Source of the DNA: Leadbetterella lacustris
GTDB taxonomy: Bacteria > Bacteroidota > Bacteroidia > Cytophagales > Spirosomataceae
Length of the DNA: 64,000 nucleotides
Assembly (NCBI GenBank): GCA_965234335.1
Contig: OZ248434.1
Location: forward strand, 18,884-82,883
Reading direction: 5' to 3'
Each line of letters begins with the position of its first letter. The first letter of the stretch is position 1. Shown piece after piece: positions 45,846-55,647 of the stretch. The notes beneath the pieces are model-generated. The model saw only the letters and a list, made by a program, of their open reading frames with translations, had not been told where the DNA came from and did not search any database. A program made the position numbers and the translations under genes.

Positions 45846-46730
45846 TTACAAAATATTCATGGTTTGCTCCTTGATTTTTTCGAGTTCATCTTTCATTTGC
45901 ACCACCAATCGCTGAATAACAGCATCGTTTGCCTTTGAGCCTATGGTGTTGATTTCCCGACCAATTTCTTGGGCAATAAAATTGAGTTTTTTGCCATTTG
46001 AGGCTATTTCAAGTTCTTTCTTAAAATAATCTAGGTGGTTAGTCAATCTCACTTTTTCTTCTGAAATATCATATTTTTCAACATAATAAATCAACTCTTG
46101 TTCAAAACGATTCTTATCAAAATTCTCACTATTAATAAAATCCGCGACCGACTTTTCTAGTCGCTCTCTTATGGCCGGAATTCTCTTCGGATCTTGCTCA
46201 ATGACCAACTGTAGAAGTCCATCTATAATATCGATATATTCTACAAATTTGAGCCTTGTTATCTGTCCTTCCTGCAACCTAAACTCCTTACAATTTGTAA
46301 TAGCCTGATTGATTAATTTCATGATTAACTTCCACTCCTCCTCCACCTCTTCGGTATTCAAGGCATTGGTATTGTATGTATTAGGCATCATGGTGGCCAT
46401 TCTGAGCACTTCTGTTTGAGAAGCTTCAAAGCCCAATTCCTTGGCTGTTTGTATCAAATCCTTAAAATATGCTTTTACCAATGGGCGGTTAATCGTTGTC
46501 CCTGCCGATTCCTCATCTTTCGGGATTACATTCAGCATCATTTCTATTTTTCCCCGCTCCAATTCTTTCGAAAGCAGATTCCTCACTTCTATTTCTCTAT
46601 TCGAAAAACTTCTTGGAAGCCTACAATAAATATCCGAAAACTTCGAGTTGAGTGTTTTAATTTCTACCGAAACGGCCATCTTGTCGGTTTCGATGGTGGC
46701 AGATCCGAAACCCGTCATTGATTGTAACAT
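45846..46730 (-). CDS. YicC family endoribonuclease
   Basis: 294 residues from the ATG whose codon ends at 46730, giving the family opening MLQSMTGFGSATIE; a longer frame upstream is not needed. Conserved blocks include VSVEIKTLNSKFSDIYCRLP, NREIEVRNLLSKELERGKIE and the C-terminal GKKLNFIAQEIGREINTIGS and MKDELEKIKEQTMNIL. YicC proteins are endoribonucleases implicated in sRNA turnover and stationary-phase growth. The gene is divergent from argS, with 100 bases between the starts. Confidence 0.92.
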   Translation of the reverse strand: MLQSMTGFGSATIETDKMAVSVEIKTLNSKFSDIYCRLPRSFSNREIEVRNLLSKELERGKIEMMLNVIPKDEESAGTTINRPLVKAYFKDLIQTAKELGFEASQTEVLRMATMMPNTYNTNALNTEEVEEEWKLIMKLINQAITNCKEFRLQEGQITRLKFVEYIDIIDGLLQLVIEQDPKRIPAIRERLEKSVADFINSENFDKNRFEQELIYYVEKYDISEEKVRLTNHLDYFKKELEIASNGKKLNFIAQEIGREINTIGSKANDAVIQRLVVQMKDELEKIKEQTMNIL

Positions 46731-46802
46731 AAATAGTGATTTTCTTTTTTGTAAATCTAAGGAATTAATCACTGAAAATGGTCATTTAAAGGCAAAAAAG
46801 TG

Positions 46803-46810
46803 TAATTTTG
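46803..46810 (+). promoter_or_regulatory. candidate -7 element for argS
   Basis: TAATTTTG matches TAnnTTTG, 20 bases before the argS ATG at 46831, in the gap shared with divergent yicC. Confidence 0.5.
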
Positions 46811-46830
46811 CAGCCAAATTGATAGAAAAA

Positions 46831-48606
46831 ATGGATATTATTGGTATATTAAGTAACAAAATAGAAGCCACCATTGAGTCGCTTTATGGCGTATCTGAGA
46901 AGGCAGTTTTACAACCCACTCGCAAAGAATTCGAAGGAGATTATACCTATGTTTTCTTCGGTTTGGTAAAAAGCCTAAAAAAATCACCCCCCGAAATCGG
47001 CAATGCCATTGGTAACGCTTTGTTAGAAAACCACGACATTTTTGAATCGTACAACGTGGTTCAAGGTTTTTTGAATTTAAAAATAAAAAATACGGTTTGG
47101 GTTGAGGTTCTTAACGATTTACTAAAAAACACTGCAGGATCTGAAATAGAACGTTTAGCGAAGTCTGTTCTAGTAGAATATTCGTCACCAAACACCAACA
47201 AGCCACTGCATTTGGGGCATTTGAGGAATAATTTCTTGGGATATTCTGTGGCTAAAATCTTAGATGCGGCTGGATATGATGTTACAAAAGCTTGCTTAGT
47301 AAATGACCGAGGGATACACATTTGCAAGTCTATGGTGGCTTATAAACACTTCGGAAATGGGGAAACGCCAGAATCTGCCGGAATAAAAGGAGATCATTTG
47401 GTAGGAAAATACTATGTGGAGTTTGATAAAGCTTACAAAGGCCAAATCCAAACGCTAGTGGACAATGGGTCGAGCGAAGATGAAGCCAAAAAGTCGGCTC
47501 CAATCATGATAGAAGCACAAGAAATGCTTTTGAAATGGGAACAAAATGACAAAGAAGTTATTGACCTTTGGAACAAGCTAAACACTTGGGTGTATAATGG
47601 CTTTGAGAAAACTTATAAAAAAATAGGGGTTGATTTTGACAAAACCTATTATGAATCAAATACTTATCTTTTGGGTAAAGACCTTGTAGAAGACGGACTA
47701 AAAAGAGGGATTTTCTACAAAAAAGATGACAACAGTGTTTGGATTGATTTGACTGATGAAGGATTGGATAACAAATTGGTGCTGAGAGGAGATGGTACTT
47801 CGGTTTATATTACCCAAGACCTTGGAACAACCGACCTGAAATTTGAGGATTTCAAATCAGAGAAGTCGATTTGGGTAGTTGGGAATGAGCAAGATTACCA
47901 TTTCAAGGTGTTGTTTGCGATAATGAAAAAACTGGGTAGAGCTTATGCCGATGGTTGTTATCACCTTTCCTACGGTATGGTGGATTTACCTTCAGGCAAA
48001 ATGAAATCGAGAGAGGGAACGGTTGTAGATGCTGATGAATTGGTGGACGAAATGATAGCCACTGCCAAGACTATGAGTGCCGAAAAAGGCAAGATTGAAA
48101 ATTTGGAGTCAGCTGAAGCGGCTGCTCTTTTTAGAATGCTAGCCTTAGGTGCATTGAAATATTACCTTTTAAAAGTAGAACCTAAGAAGCGAATGCTCTT
48201 TAACCCTGAAGAATCTATTGATTTTCAAGGAAATACAGGGCCGTTTATTCAATACACCCATGCCAGAATCAAGTCTATACTTAGAAAGGCAGAAGTATCT
48301 GATGCTCAAATATTTGAATTAAAAGGCACTCATGTTTTGAATCCAGAGGAACTAGAATTGGTATTTTTGATAAAGGACTATGACACTGTCATAAAAAATG
48401 CAGCCTCAGAATATTCACCGGCGTTATTGGCCAATTACACTTATGAGTTGGCCAAAACCTTCAATGGTTTCTACACACAACATTCGGTGATGAACGAAGA
48501 AAATGAGAATATTAAATATTTGCGTCTCGGACTGATTAAAAAAGTAGCTGAAACCATCAAACACGCCATGGGGCTGCTCGGAATCGATGTTCCTGAACGA
48601 ATGTAA
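46831..48606 (+). CDS. argS: arginyl-tRNA synthetase
   Basis: 591 residues from ATG 46831. An in-frame open stretch upstream overlaps yicC in antisense and is not part of the protein. The HIGH motif is PNTNKPLHLGHLRNN near residue 119 and the KMSKS-equivalent is LPSGKMKSREGTV near 388. The N-terminal additional domain and C-terminal anticodon-binding helices (YTYELAKTFNGFY, RLGLIKKVAETIKHAMGLLG) are present. It charges tRNA(Arg). A strong terminator follows 12 bases after the stop. Confidence 0.97.
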   Translation: MDIIGILSNKIEATIESLYGVSEKAVLQPTRKEFEGDYTYVFFGLVKSLKKSPPEIGNAIGNALLENHDIFESYNVVQGFLNLKIKNTVWVEVLNDLLKNTAGSEIERLAKSVLVEYSSPNTNKPLHLGHLRNNFLGYSVAKILDAAGYDVTKACLVNDRGIHICKSMVAYKHFGNGETPESAGIKGDHLVGKYYVEFDKAYKGQIQTLVDNGSSEDEAKKSAPIMIEAQEMLLKWEQNDKEVIDLWNKLNTWVYNGFEKTYKKIGVDFDKTYYESNTYLLGKDLVEDGLKRGIFYKKDDNSVWIDLTDEGLDNKLVLRGDGTSVYITQDLGTTDLKFEDFKSEKSIWVVGNEQDYHFKVLFAIMKKLGRAYADGCYHLSYGMVDLPSGKMKSREGTVVDADELVDEMIATAKTMSAEKGKIENLESAEAAALFRMLALGALKYYLLKVEPKKRMLFNPEESIDFQGNTGPFIQYTHARIKSILRKAEVSDAQIFELKGTHVLNPEELELVFLIKDYDTVIKNAASEYSPALLANYTYELAKTFNGFYTQHSVMNEENENIKYLRLGLIKKVAETIKHAMGLLGIDVPERM

Positions 48607-48615
48607 AACAGGTCA

Positions 48616-48650
48616 AAAAAAAAGCGGCAAAAACAATCTTGCCGCTTTTT
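48616..48650. terminator. bidirectional terminator between argS and the universal stress gene
   Basis: GCGGCAA / TTGCCGC stem with an 8-base loop, A-rich on the left and T-rich on the right, so it can end both convergent genes. Confidence 0.92.
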
Positions 48651-48674
48651 GCTTTTATATCCTTTCTCAAAAAA

Positions 48675-49490
48675 TCAATGTTCCATAATACTCAAAACTG
48701 GAATATCCGAAATATTGACCACTTCTTCGGCGATACTGCCAAACAGAAAACGCTCGAAGCCGACCCTGCCATGCGTAAACATAATAATCAAGTCAATATC
48801 ATGGTTTTCTGCAAACGCCACAGTTCCTTTCGAAACAGAATCATGCCTAAATATTTCAAAGTCAAAGTTTTGTATATTATAAAGTTTTTCAACATCTCTG
48901 GCGGTATCATAAATTTCGCTTCTATCGTCAGTAGATTCACCAGTATCAACAAACAAGAACTTGTTTCTAGTTTCTCTAAGATCAAAAAGATTCATGGCTT
49001 TTTCTATGAAACTCGTTCTCTCAAAATCCGTAACGAACAACACATTTTCTATTTTTTCAAAAGTCGTATTCTCTTTCATAACCAACACGGGGCAATCGGC
49101 TTTTCTGATGACATTCTGACTATTGGTGCCTTGTAGATAGTCTTTCCAACCGTTAGCACCTTCAGAACCCATCACTATCAAGTCGGCCTCCTCACTCAAA
49201 ATAGCAGGAATCAATTCTTCAAAATCTTCTTTTATACTGCCTTCAATTTGTACACCAGGATACCATTCTTTCCATCTCTCTATTTCTCTGACGGCATCGT
49301 GTTTCAGCAAATCATAGTATTCTTCCTCTGTATGCACTACGGATTCTACCAACTGATATTTGAGCTTTGGAAACTTAAACATGGTCATCAAGCTGATTTT
49401 GGCGTCCATGTTTTTGGCAAGTTTTACTGCGGCAGACATTGCATTTTCGGCTGCCAAATGAAAATCTGTAGGAACTAAGATAGTTTTCAT
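48675..49490 (-). CDS. universal stress protein, two UspA domains
   Basis: 271 residues with two UspA folds. The first (residues ~1-143) has ILVPTDFHLAAENAMSAAVKL and the ATP-site GSEGANGWKDYLQGTNSQNV, ending CPVLVMKE. The second (~150-271) has ENVLFVTDFERTSFIEKAM and MFTHGRVGFERFLFGSIAEE, ending IPVLSIMEH. Tandem UspA proteins respond to starvation or stress; the partner is unknown. It faces argS across a shared terminator. Confidence 0.93.
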   Translation of the reverse strand: MKTILVPTDFHLAAENAMSAAVKLAKNMDAKISLMTMFKFPKLKYQLVESVVHTEEEYYDLLKHDAVREIERWKEWYPGVQIEGSIKEDFEELIPAILSEEADLIVMGSEGANGWKDYLQGTNSQNVIRKADCPVLVMKENTTFEKIENVLFVTDFERTSFIEKAMNLFDLRETRNKFLFVDTGESTDDRSEIYDTARDVEKLYNIQNFDFEIFRHDSVSKGTVAFAENHDIDLIIMFTHGRVGFERFLFGSIAEEVVNISDIPVLSIMEH

Positions 49491-49512
49491 AATCTGAACA
49501 TTTATTATGGTA

Positions 49513-49520
49513 CAAAATTA
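49513..49520 (-). promoter_or_regulatory. candidate -7 element for the universal stress gene
   Basis: On the minus strand TAATTTTG matches TAnnTTTG, 22 bases before the start at 49490. Confidence 0.42.
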
Positions 49521-49604
49521 AGTGCCATAACCAATCAGAATAATGACCAATCCCAAAGCAAGAAATGATTAAAAACAGTTTTTTTGAAAACAGAAAAAAC
49601 AGAC

Positions 49605-50846
49605 CTATTTGGCTCTAATAGCAATAACAGGGTCCATTTTAGATGCCTGCGAGGCAGGAATTAAGCCTGCTACGATACCGATAATACTTGAAATAGTAAG
49701 ACCAAAAATGATATTATTCGAGGAAAGAACAATATCTAAGCTTCCGAGATCAATAAAACTGGCAAAATAGACTAGAATAAGTCCAAATAAACCTCCAATT
49801 AAACAAAGGAATATGGCCTCAAACAAAAACTGGAACAATATAAAGTAGTTTTTGGCTCCCAGAGATTTCTGAATACCGATGATATTGGTACGCTCTTTTA
49901 CAGATACAAACATGATATTGGCAATACCAAACCCCCCAATTAGCAACGAAAACAAACCTATAACGAATCCGCCTGCACGAATAGAACCAAAAATAGTAGT
50001 CAGAAAACTCGCAGCGGCATCTGGCCGATTTAATGCAAAATTGTCTTCTTCCAAAGGCCTCAAACCCCTGATAGTACGCATTTTACCTTTTATCTCACTC
50101 TCTAGTTTTTCCATTTTGAGATCACTTTCAAAGGCCTGCACTTGTATCATTCCATACAAATTACCCGAGCTAAACATTCTTTTATGTTTTACAAAAGGCA
50201 CATAAACTTTCTGATCAGGATTGCCACCCACATCTACCAGCTGCTTGCCTTTTTTCTCTTGCATACCTATCACCACAAAGTTTTCACCTTTGATTTTCAT
50301 CTGTTTGCCTATAGCGTTTTCATCACCAAACAAGATTTCGGCCACTTCTGCACCTATAATCACTACGTTTCGGCCTGATTCTATCTCTGTTGGCGAAAAA
50401 TACCTCCCGTCTATTACCGGAACATCTGAAATGAGATTAAAATCATAAGTAATCCCCTGAATAAGAGCATTATAACTATTACTTTGGTATTTCACCTGAG
50501 CAGCCGACCAGTCCATTATTGTGACTGCCGAGGCGTTTTCAAGATTATCTTTCAGGTATTTGTATTCCGAGTATTTGGGTCTTGGCCTATTAAAATATTT
50601 CCACCATGGATATTCGCCATCGCCAAACTGCCACGGGAATTTATCGACATAAATGGTTTTGTCACCGATAGAACTTAAGCTAGTTTTAATGTTGGACTCA
50701 AGTGAATCCACCATCGTATAAACACCAATTATAGAAAAAATGCCGATGGTAACTCCTAGAAGTGACAAAACAGTTCTTAGTAAATTGGACCGCAGAGCCT
50801 GCCATGAAAACCTTAAAGCCTCAAACGTGAGTTTCAAAAACAACAT
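49605..50846 (-). CDS. MacB-type ABC transporter permease
   Basis: 413 residues with MacB/FtsX topology: one helix near residues 20-44 (LRTVLSLLGVTIGIFSIIGV), a periplasmic MacB_PCD domain (~45-270, with PVIDGRYFSPTEIESGRNVVIIG), then three helices (GGFVIGLFSLLIGGFGIANI, FLFEAIFLCLIGGLFGLILV and IGIVAGLIPASQASKMDP). The signature VSVKERTNIIGIQKSLGAK is typical. MacB-type permeases move lipoproteins, peptides or drugs using a separate ATPase. No ATPase gene is next to it. Confidence 0.92.
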   Translation of the reverse strand: MLFLKLTFEALRFSWQALRSNLLRTVLSLLGVTIGIFSIIGVYTMVDSLESNIKTSLSSIGDKTIYVDKFPWQFGDGEYPWWKYFNRPRPKYSEYKYLKDNLENASAVTIMDWSAAQVKYQSNSYNALIQGITYDFNLISDVPVIDGRYFSPTEIESGRNVVIIGAEVAEILFGDENAIGKQMKIKGENFVVIGMQEKKGKQLVDVGGNPDQKVYVPFVKHKRMFSSGNLYGMIQVQAFESDLKMEKLESEIKGKMRTIRGLRPLEEDNFALNRPDAAASFLTTIFGSIRAGGFVIGLFSLLIGGFGIANIMFVSVKERTNIIGIQKSLGAKNYFILFQFLFEAIFLCLIGGLFGLILVYFASFIDLGSLDIVLSSNNIIFGLTISSIIGIVAGLIPASQASKMDPVIAIRAK

Positions 50847-50987
50847 TTCGTTACATTATAATTAATAAGGTAAAAATTGCAAAAAAAAAGGAATTTGAAA
50901 CAGTTAATTTTATAAATGCTACAAAACACTTAACTTAACGGTAAATATCGATGATTGATGGAAACCCTAATTTAAACTATTCAACAA

Positions 50988-52763
50988 ATGAAAAACAGAA
51001 TTACTTTCTTATTCCTAGCTTTGTTCCTCATTCTGGCTTGTAAAACTACCCAAAAAACTCCTTCCAATGAGAACAAAAAAGACTTGTTTTCTTTATTTGT
51101 AGAGGACCCTAACGTCAAACCTTTCTATTCTGAAAAGAAAGGTGTTTTTGCGAAAAATGGCATGGTAGCAGCCGCACATGCTGAAGCCTCCAATGCGGGG
51201 GTGGAAATCCTAAAAATGGGCGGAAATGCCATAGATGCAGCCGTGGCCACGCACTTTGCACTAGCCGTGGTTTTTCCGTTTGCAGGAAACCTCGGTGGTG
51301 GTGGCTTTGCGGTGATTCGTACTAAAAACGGCGAGGCACATACTTTAGATTTTAGAGAAAAAGCTCCTTTGAAAGCACATAAAGACATGTACCTTGATGC
51401 CCAAGGCAATGTGGTACAAGGGCTAAGCCTACAAGGGCACTTGGCTAGCGGTGTACCTGGCTCGGTGGATGGCATGGTAGAAATGCACCAGAAATTCGGA
51501 AAATTGCCATGGACTAAACTGCTGGAGCCTGCTATCAGACTTGCTGAGCAAGGTGTAATTTTGACAGAAAGAGAAGCTCTTGGACTGAATAGTAATGCCG
51601 AAGTTTTTAAAAAAGTAAATGGTCAAAATCTTCAATATTTCATAAAACCCGATAATACCAAATGGATCAAAGGTGACTTGTTGGTTCAAAAGGACTTGGC
51701 TGAAACCTTAAAACTGATTCAAGCGGGCAAAAGAGATGGTTTTTATGATGGAAAGGTTGCTCAGCTACTGGTAGATGAGATGTCGAAAGGCGGAGGAATA
51801 ATCTCGCTGGATGATTTGAAAAAATATCATTCGGCTTGGAGAAAACCAATAGTGGCGGATTATAAAAAATTCAAAATCATCACTATGCCGCCTTCGTCTA
51901 GTGGCGGAGTGGCCTTAATGCAATTACTACGCCATGTAGAACCTTACCCGCTCCAAAAATGGGGTTGGAACTCGGCCAATACTACTCAAGTAATGATAGA
52001 GGCCGAAAGACGGGTTTATGCCGATCGAGCAAAATGGATGGGTGACACGGACTTTATTGATGTGCCAATAGAAAAATTGATTAGCAGAGATTATCTAAAA
52101 AAACGATGGGCCGATTTTGACAGCACCAAAGCTAGCGATAGCAAAGACATAAAAGGAGGTACCTTGCCAGGCTACGAATCCTTGGAAACCACACACTACT
52201 CTGTGGTAGATGCAGAGGGCAATGCTGTTTCTATAACCACCACACTCAACGGTGCCTATGGTAGCAAGGTAATAGTAGCAGGTGGTGGTTTTTTGATGAA
52301 CAACGAAATGGACGACTTCAGCATAAAAAGCGGCGTACCTAATATGTTTGGATTGATTGGTTCCAAGGCCAACGAAATTCAACCTGAAAAACGTATGCTG
52401 AGCTCTATGACGCCAACCATTGTTGAAAAAGACGGCAAATTATTAATGGTTGTGGGTACTCCAGGCGGAAGCACGATCATCACCTCGGTTTACCAAACAA
52501 TATTGAATGTAATTGAACATAAAATGAGTATGCAACAAGCTGTAAATGCCCTAAAATTTCACCATCAATGGTTACCTGACCGTACGGTTTTTGAAACAAA
52601 TGCATTTAGCGAAAAAACTTTGGAAATACTCAGAAACAAAGGATACATCATGGATCAACAAAAAGGTACACTCGGACGGATGGATTGTATAATGGTACAC
52701 CCAGATGGACAGCTTGAAGGTGCCTCAGACCCAAGAGCAGACAATACCAGCATCGGTTTCTAA
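50988..52763 (+). CDS. ggt: gamma-glutamyltransferase
   Basis: 591 residues, with a lipoprotein-type signal (FLFLALFLILACKTT), so likely membrane-anchored and periplasmic. The family start region MVAAAHAEASNAGVEILKMG and GGNAIDAAVATHFALAV are visible, as is FAGNLGGGGFAVIRT. The autoprocessing site precedes TTHYSVVDAEGNAVSITTT near residue 401, leaving the catalytic threonine at the small-subunit start. GSKVIVAGGGFLMNNEMDDF and MSSMTPTIVEKDGKL follow. It cleaves glutathione and gamma-glutamyl peptides. Confidence 0.95.
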   Translation: MKNRITFLFLALFLILACKTTQKTPSNENKKDLFSLFVEDPNVKPFYSEKKGVFAKNGMVAAAHAEASNAGVEILKMGGNAIDAAVATHFALAVVFPFAGNLGGGGFAVIRTKNGEAHTLDFREKAPLKAHKDMYLDAQGNVVQGLSLQGHLASGVPGSVDGMVEMHQKFGKLPWTKLLEPAIRLAEQGVILTEREALGLNSNAEVFKKVNGQNLQYFIKPDNTKWIKGDLLVQKDLAETLKLIQAGKRDGFYDGKVAQLLVDEMSKGGGIISLDDLKKYHSAWRKPIVADYKKFKIITMPPSSSGGVALMQLLRHVEPYPLQKWGWNSANTTQVMIEAERRVYADRAKWMGDTDFIDVPIEKLISRDYLKKRWADFDSTKASDSKDIKGGTLPGYESLETTHYSVVDAEGNAVSITTTLNGAYGSKVIVAGGGFLMNNEMDDFSIKSGVPNMFGLIGSKANEIQPEKRMLSSMTPTIVEKDGKLLMVVGTPGGSTIITSVYQTILNVIEHKMSMQQAVNALKFHHQWLPDRTVFETNAFSEKTLEILRNKGYIMDQQKGTLGRMDCIMVHPDGQLEGASDPRADNTSIGF

Positions 52764-53067
52764 AACTCTGGACTGAAAATTGAAATGCAAAAAAATAATA
52801 AAACTAAAAAATTTAACTTTTGCATACTAGGAAGTTATATTACGGATATGTCGTTTATGCTAATTAAAAATAATGCATTAACGTAAAAAAAGAAATTTCT
52901 CAAAAAATAATCATACGAAGTTCAAATAAAAGGAATCTTTTAGGAATAAATCAATTGTAAAATTCCAATAAGCTGAAGACTGAAAAAGCAAAATATCTAT
53001 CGAAATTGAATGTTTTAACTTCAGTACTTATATCCTCAAAATGGTCGATTCCAGAAAAATTAGCCAT
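52764..53067. other. intergenic stretch, nothing recognised
   Basis: About 300 AT-rich bases between the ggt stop and the ftsH terminator. No open frame of interest, repeat or RNA gene was seen. Confidence 0.55.
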
Positions 53068-53096
53068 AAAAAAACCCGATTTCTCGGGTTTTTTTA
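53068..53096. terminator. terminator after ftsH (bidirectional)
   Basis: AACCCGA-TTTC-TCGGGTT hairpin with A-run and T-run flanks, touching the ftsH stop at 53097. It can also end transcripts from the ggt side. Confidence 0.9.
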
Positions 53097-55133
53097 TCAT
53101 TTTGTTTCAGCAGTGTCTGTAACTTCAGGATCTTTGTCGGCTCCCTCCACCACGGCTATTTCATCTTTTTTATCTAAAAACTCCTGATAAACCGTTGGCT
53201 TATCAAAAGGCCTCTCTCCTATCAATCCAACCAAATCATGCTGATAAATAATTTCTCTTTCTAATAAGGCTTTGGCCAATATTTCCAGTTTATCGCGATG
53301 TTCCAAAAGTAAATTTTTGGTAGCTGAGTAGGCCATATCAATCATTTTCTTTACTTCCTCATCAATCACCTGTGCAGTGAGTTCAGAGTATGGTTTAGTA
53401 AACGAATACTCACTTTGGCCTTTAGAATCGTAATAACTTACGTTACCAATTTTCTCGTTCATACCATAAACGGTTACCATGCTGTAAGCCAACTTCGTGA
53501 TTTTCTCCAAATCGCTCAATGCTCCTGTGGATATTTTTCCAAAAACCACTTCTTCAGCAGCTCTACCGCCGAGCGTCATGCACATTTCGTCAAACAGCTG
53601 TTCGGTACGGTATAAGTATTGCTCTTTAGGCAAATATTGGGCATAACCCAAGGCTGCTATTCCTCTCGGAACTATACTCACTTTTACCAAAGGATTGGCG
53701 TGCTCTAAAAACCAACCTGCTATAGCATGACCAGCTTCGTGAAATGCCACTATTTCTTTTTCCTCTGGCGAAATCAACTTATTTCGTTTTTCCAAACCAC
53801 CAATTTCTCTATCAATAGCGTCTTGAAAATCTTTCATTTCTACTTGCTTTTTGCCTCTACGAGCTGCCAAAAGAGCAGCTTCATTACAAACGTTGGCAAT
53901 TTCGGCACCTGCAAAACCAGGAGTTTGAGCGGCTAATTTCTTAGGATCCACTTCTTCAGCGAATTTAATCGGCTTCAAGTGTACTTTGAAAATAGCCTCG
54001 CGACCATTGATATCTGGCACATCCACACTTATTTGACGATCAAACCTACCCGGTCTAAGTAAGGCTGGGTCTAGTACGTCTGGTCGGTTAGTAGCCGCAA
54101 GAATTATAATTCCTGAGTCAGACCCAAAACCGTCCATTTCTACCAATAAGGAGTTTAGTGTATTTTCTCTTTCGTCATTACCACCCGGCATAGAGCCTTT
54201 ACCTCTCGAGCGACCTACTGCATCTATTTCATCTATAAATATGATACAAGGGGCTTTTTCTTTGGCTTGTTTGAACAAGTCTCTTACTCTAGCAGCACCT
54301 ACACCCACAAACATTTCTACAAAGTCCGAACCTGACAAAGAGAAAAATGGCACACTTGCTTCACCAGCTACCGCTTTCGCCATCAGGGTTTTACCTGTTC
54401 CTGGAGGGCCTACAAGCAAAGCTCCTTTTGGTATTTTTCCACCAAGCTCAGTATACTTCCCTGGTTTTTTAAGGAACTCTACAATCTCTGTAAGTTCCTC
54501 TTTGGCTTCGTCTAATCCTGCCACGTCTTGGAAAGTAATTTTTACCTTATTGTCTGCATCAAAAAGTGCCGCTTTGGATTTTCCTATATTAAACAATGCA
54601 CCTCCCGGGCCACCGCCAGACATGCGGGTCATGATAAAATACATCAATCCGAAAAAGAACAATAATGGGAACCACTGCCAGAAAGTATTCATGTAGTCAC
54701 TCCGTGTCATAGTTTCTGGATATAAAGTACCCTTTACATCATCTGGAATAGAAGCTGTTTTTAAGAAATTATTGTACTCGTACATAAAAGAGTCTTCCGA
54801 TACAATATCTACCTTTAAATGCGGTCCTCCTGAAAATTTATTATTGGCCAATTTCGCCTTGTATTCAGGTTTGGTAAGTGCCTCTGGCGTTAGATTTATC
54901 TCCAAGGTATTGGTTCCTTTGACCAAAAATACCTTTTGAACATCACCCCCCAAAACCATCTTCTCAAAAGATTTGTAAGGCACAGAACCTAATTTATTGG
55001 TATTGCTAAAAAATACTAGACCCATGATGGCCAAAATAAGAGCCGCCACTACCCAGCCTTGAAGCCCACCAGGATTTGGTGTCAGCTTCTTCTTCGGTTT
55101 ATCAGAAGAATTGTTGTTGTTGCTATCAGACAT
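53097..55133 (-). CDS. ftsH: ATP-dependent zinc metalloprotease FtsH
   Basis: 678 residues. Two membrane helices bracket a periplasmic domain (around GWVVAALILAIMGLVFF near residue 26 and FFFGLMYFIMTRMSGG near 157). The AAA module has Walker A LLVGPPGTGKTLMAKAVAG, Walker B APCIIFIDEIDAVGRSRG and the second region of homology LRPGRFDRQISVDVPD. The zinc site is AFHEAGHAIAGW near residue 463, with a downstream aspartate in STGALSDLEKI. FtsH degrades unassembled membrane proteins. rsfS lies 29 bases upstream, so the two are probably one operon. Confidence 0.97.
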   Translation of the reverse strand: MSDSNNNNSSDKPKKKLTPNPGGLQGWVVAALILAIMGLVFFSNTNKLGSVPYKSFEKMVLGGDVQKVFLVKGTNTLEINLTPEALTKPEYKAKLANNKFSGGPHLKVDIVSEDSFMYEYNNFLKTASIPDDVKGTLYPETMTRSDYMNTFWQWFPLLFFFGLMYFIMTRMSGGGPGGALFNIGKSKAALFDADNKVKITFQDVAGLDEAKEELTEIVEFLKKPGKYTELGGKIPKGALLVGPPGTGKTLMAKAVAGEASVPFFSLSGSDFVEMFVGVGAARVRDLFKQAKEKAPCIIFIDEIDAVGRSRGKGSMPGGNDERENTLNSLLVEMDGFGSDSGIIILAATNRPDVLDPALLRPGRFDRQISVDVPDINGREAIFKVHLKPIKFAEEVDPKKLAAQTPGFAGAEIANVCNEAALLAARRGKKQVEMKDFQDAIDREIGGLEKRNKLISPEEKEIVAFHEAGHAIAGWFLEHANPLVKVSIVPRGIAALGYAQYLPKEQYLYRTEQLFDEMCMTLGGRAAEEVVFGKISTGALSDLEKITKLAYSMVTVYGMNEKIGNVSYYDSKGQSEYSFTKPYSELTAQVIDEEVKKMIDMAYSATKNLLLEHRDKLEILAKALLEREIIYQHDLVGLIGERPFDKPTVYQEFLDKKDEIAVVEGADKDPEVTDTAETK

Positions 55134-55162
55134 ATTGAATTTTAAATAAAATCTTTAATTGA

Positions 55163-55555
55163 TTAACTAAGCGGAGTTGGAGAAGGTTTCAGGGTGTCGC
55201 CATAATAAGTACAAGCTGCGTCCCCCCAGAGCGATTCAATGTCGTAAAACTCACGACGATCTTTTTTGAAAACGTGTACGACCACATCTACGTAATCCAA
55301 TAAAATCCACTCTTTATTTTGAATACCCTCCTTGTGCCAAGGAGATTCTTTGGTTGACTTAAACACCTCTTCATCTACCGAGCCAGCTATGGCGTCTATT
55401 TGTGTGTCGGAACTTCCGGAGCAGATAACAAAAAAGTCTGTAATGGCACCCTGAATCTTTCTTAAATCCATCTTTATGATATCAAAACCCTTTTTCTCCT
55501 GCATTCCGTTTATGATGGAATCGCACAACACTTCACTCGAAATCTTTTTCTTCAT
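55163..55555 (-). CDS. rsfS: ribosomal silencing factor RsfS
   Basis: 130 residues of the Iojap/RsfS family. The conserved core is GFDIIKMDLRKIQGAITDFF, VICSGSSDTQIDAIAGSVDE, SPWHKEGIQNKEWILLDYVD and VVVHVFKKDRREFYDIESLW. RsfS binds ribosomal protein L14 and blocks subunit joining in starvation. It is first in a likely rsfS-ftsH operon on the minus strand and divergent from birA. Confidence 0.95.
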   Translation of the reverse strand: MKKKISSEVLCDSIINGMQEKKGFDIIKMDLRKIQGAITDFFVICSGSSDTQIDAIAGSVDEEVFKSTKESPWHKEGIQNKEWILLDYVDVVVHVFKKDRREFYDIESLWGDAACTYYGDTLKPSPTPLS

Positions 55556-55571
55556 TAAACTGTAAATTGGT

Positions 55572-55579
55572 TAAATTTG
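55572..55579 (+). promoter_or_regulatory. candidate -7 element for birA
   Basis: TAAATTTG matches TAnnTTTG on the plus strand, 68 bases before the TTG start of birA. Confidence 0.4.
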
Positions 55580-55647
55580 CGAGCGGTAATAAAATCAATT
55601 ATAACATTACAACGCAGATTTTCTATAAAACGCTAAATTAACTTATT

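Noticed and set aside
46648..46830. Upstream in-frame extension of argS
   Set aside because: It is antisense to yicC, lacks ArgS similarity, and a TAAT-type -7 element sits inside it; the start at 46831 gives the normal protein.
53415..53936. Plus-strand frames inside ftsH
   Set aside because: Shadows of the strongly conserved minus-strand protease.
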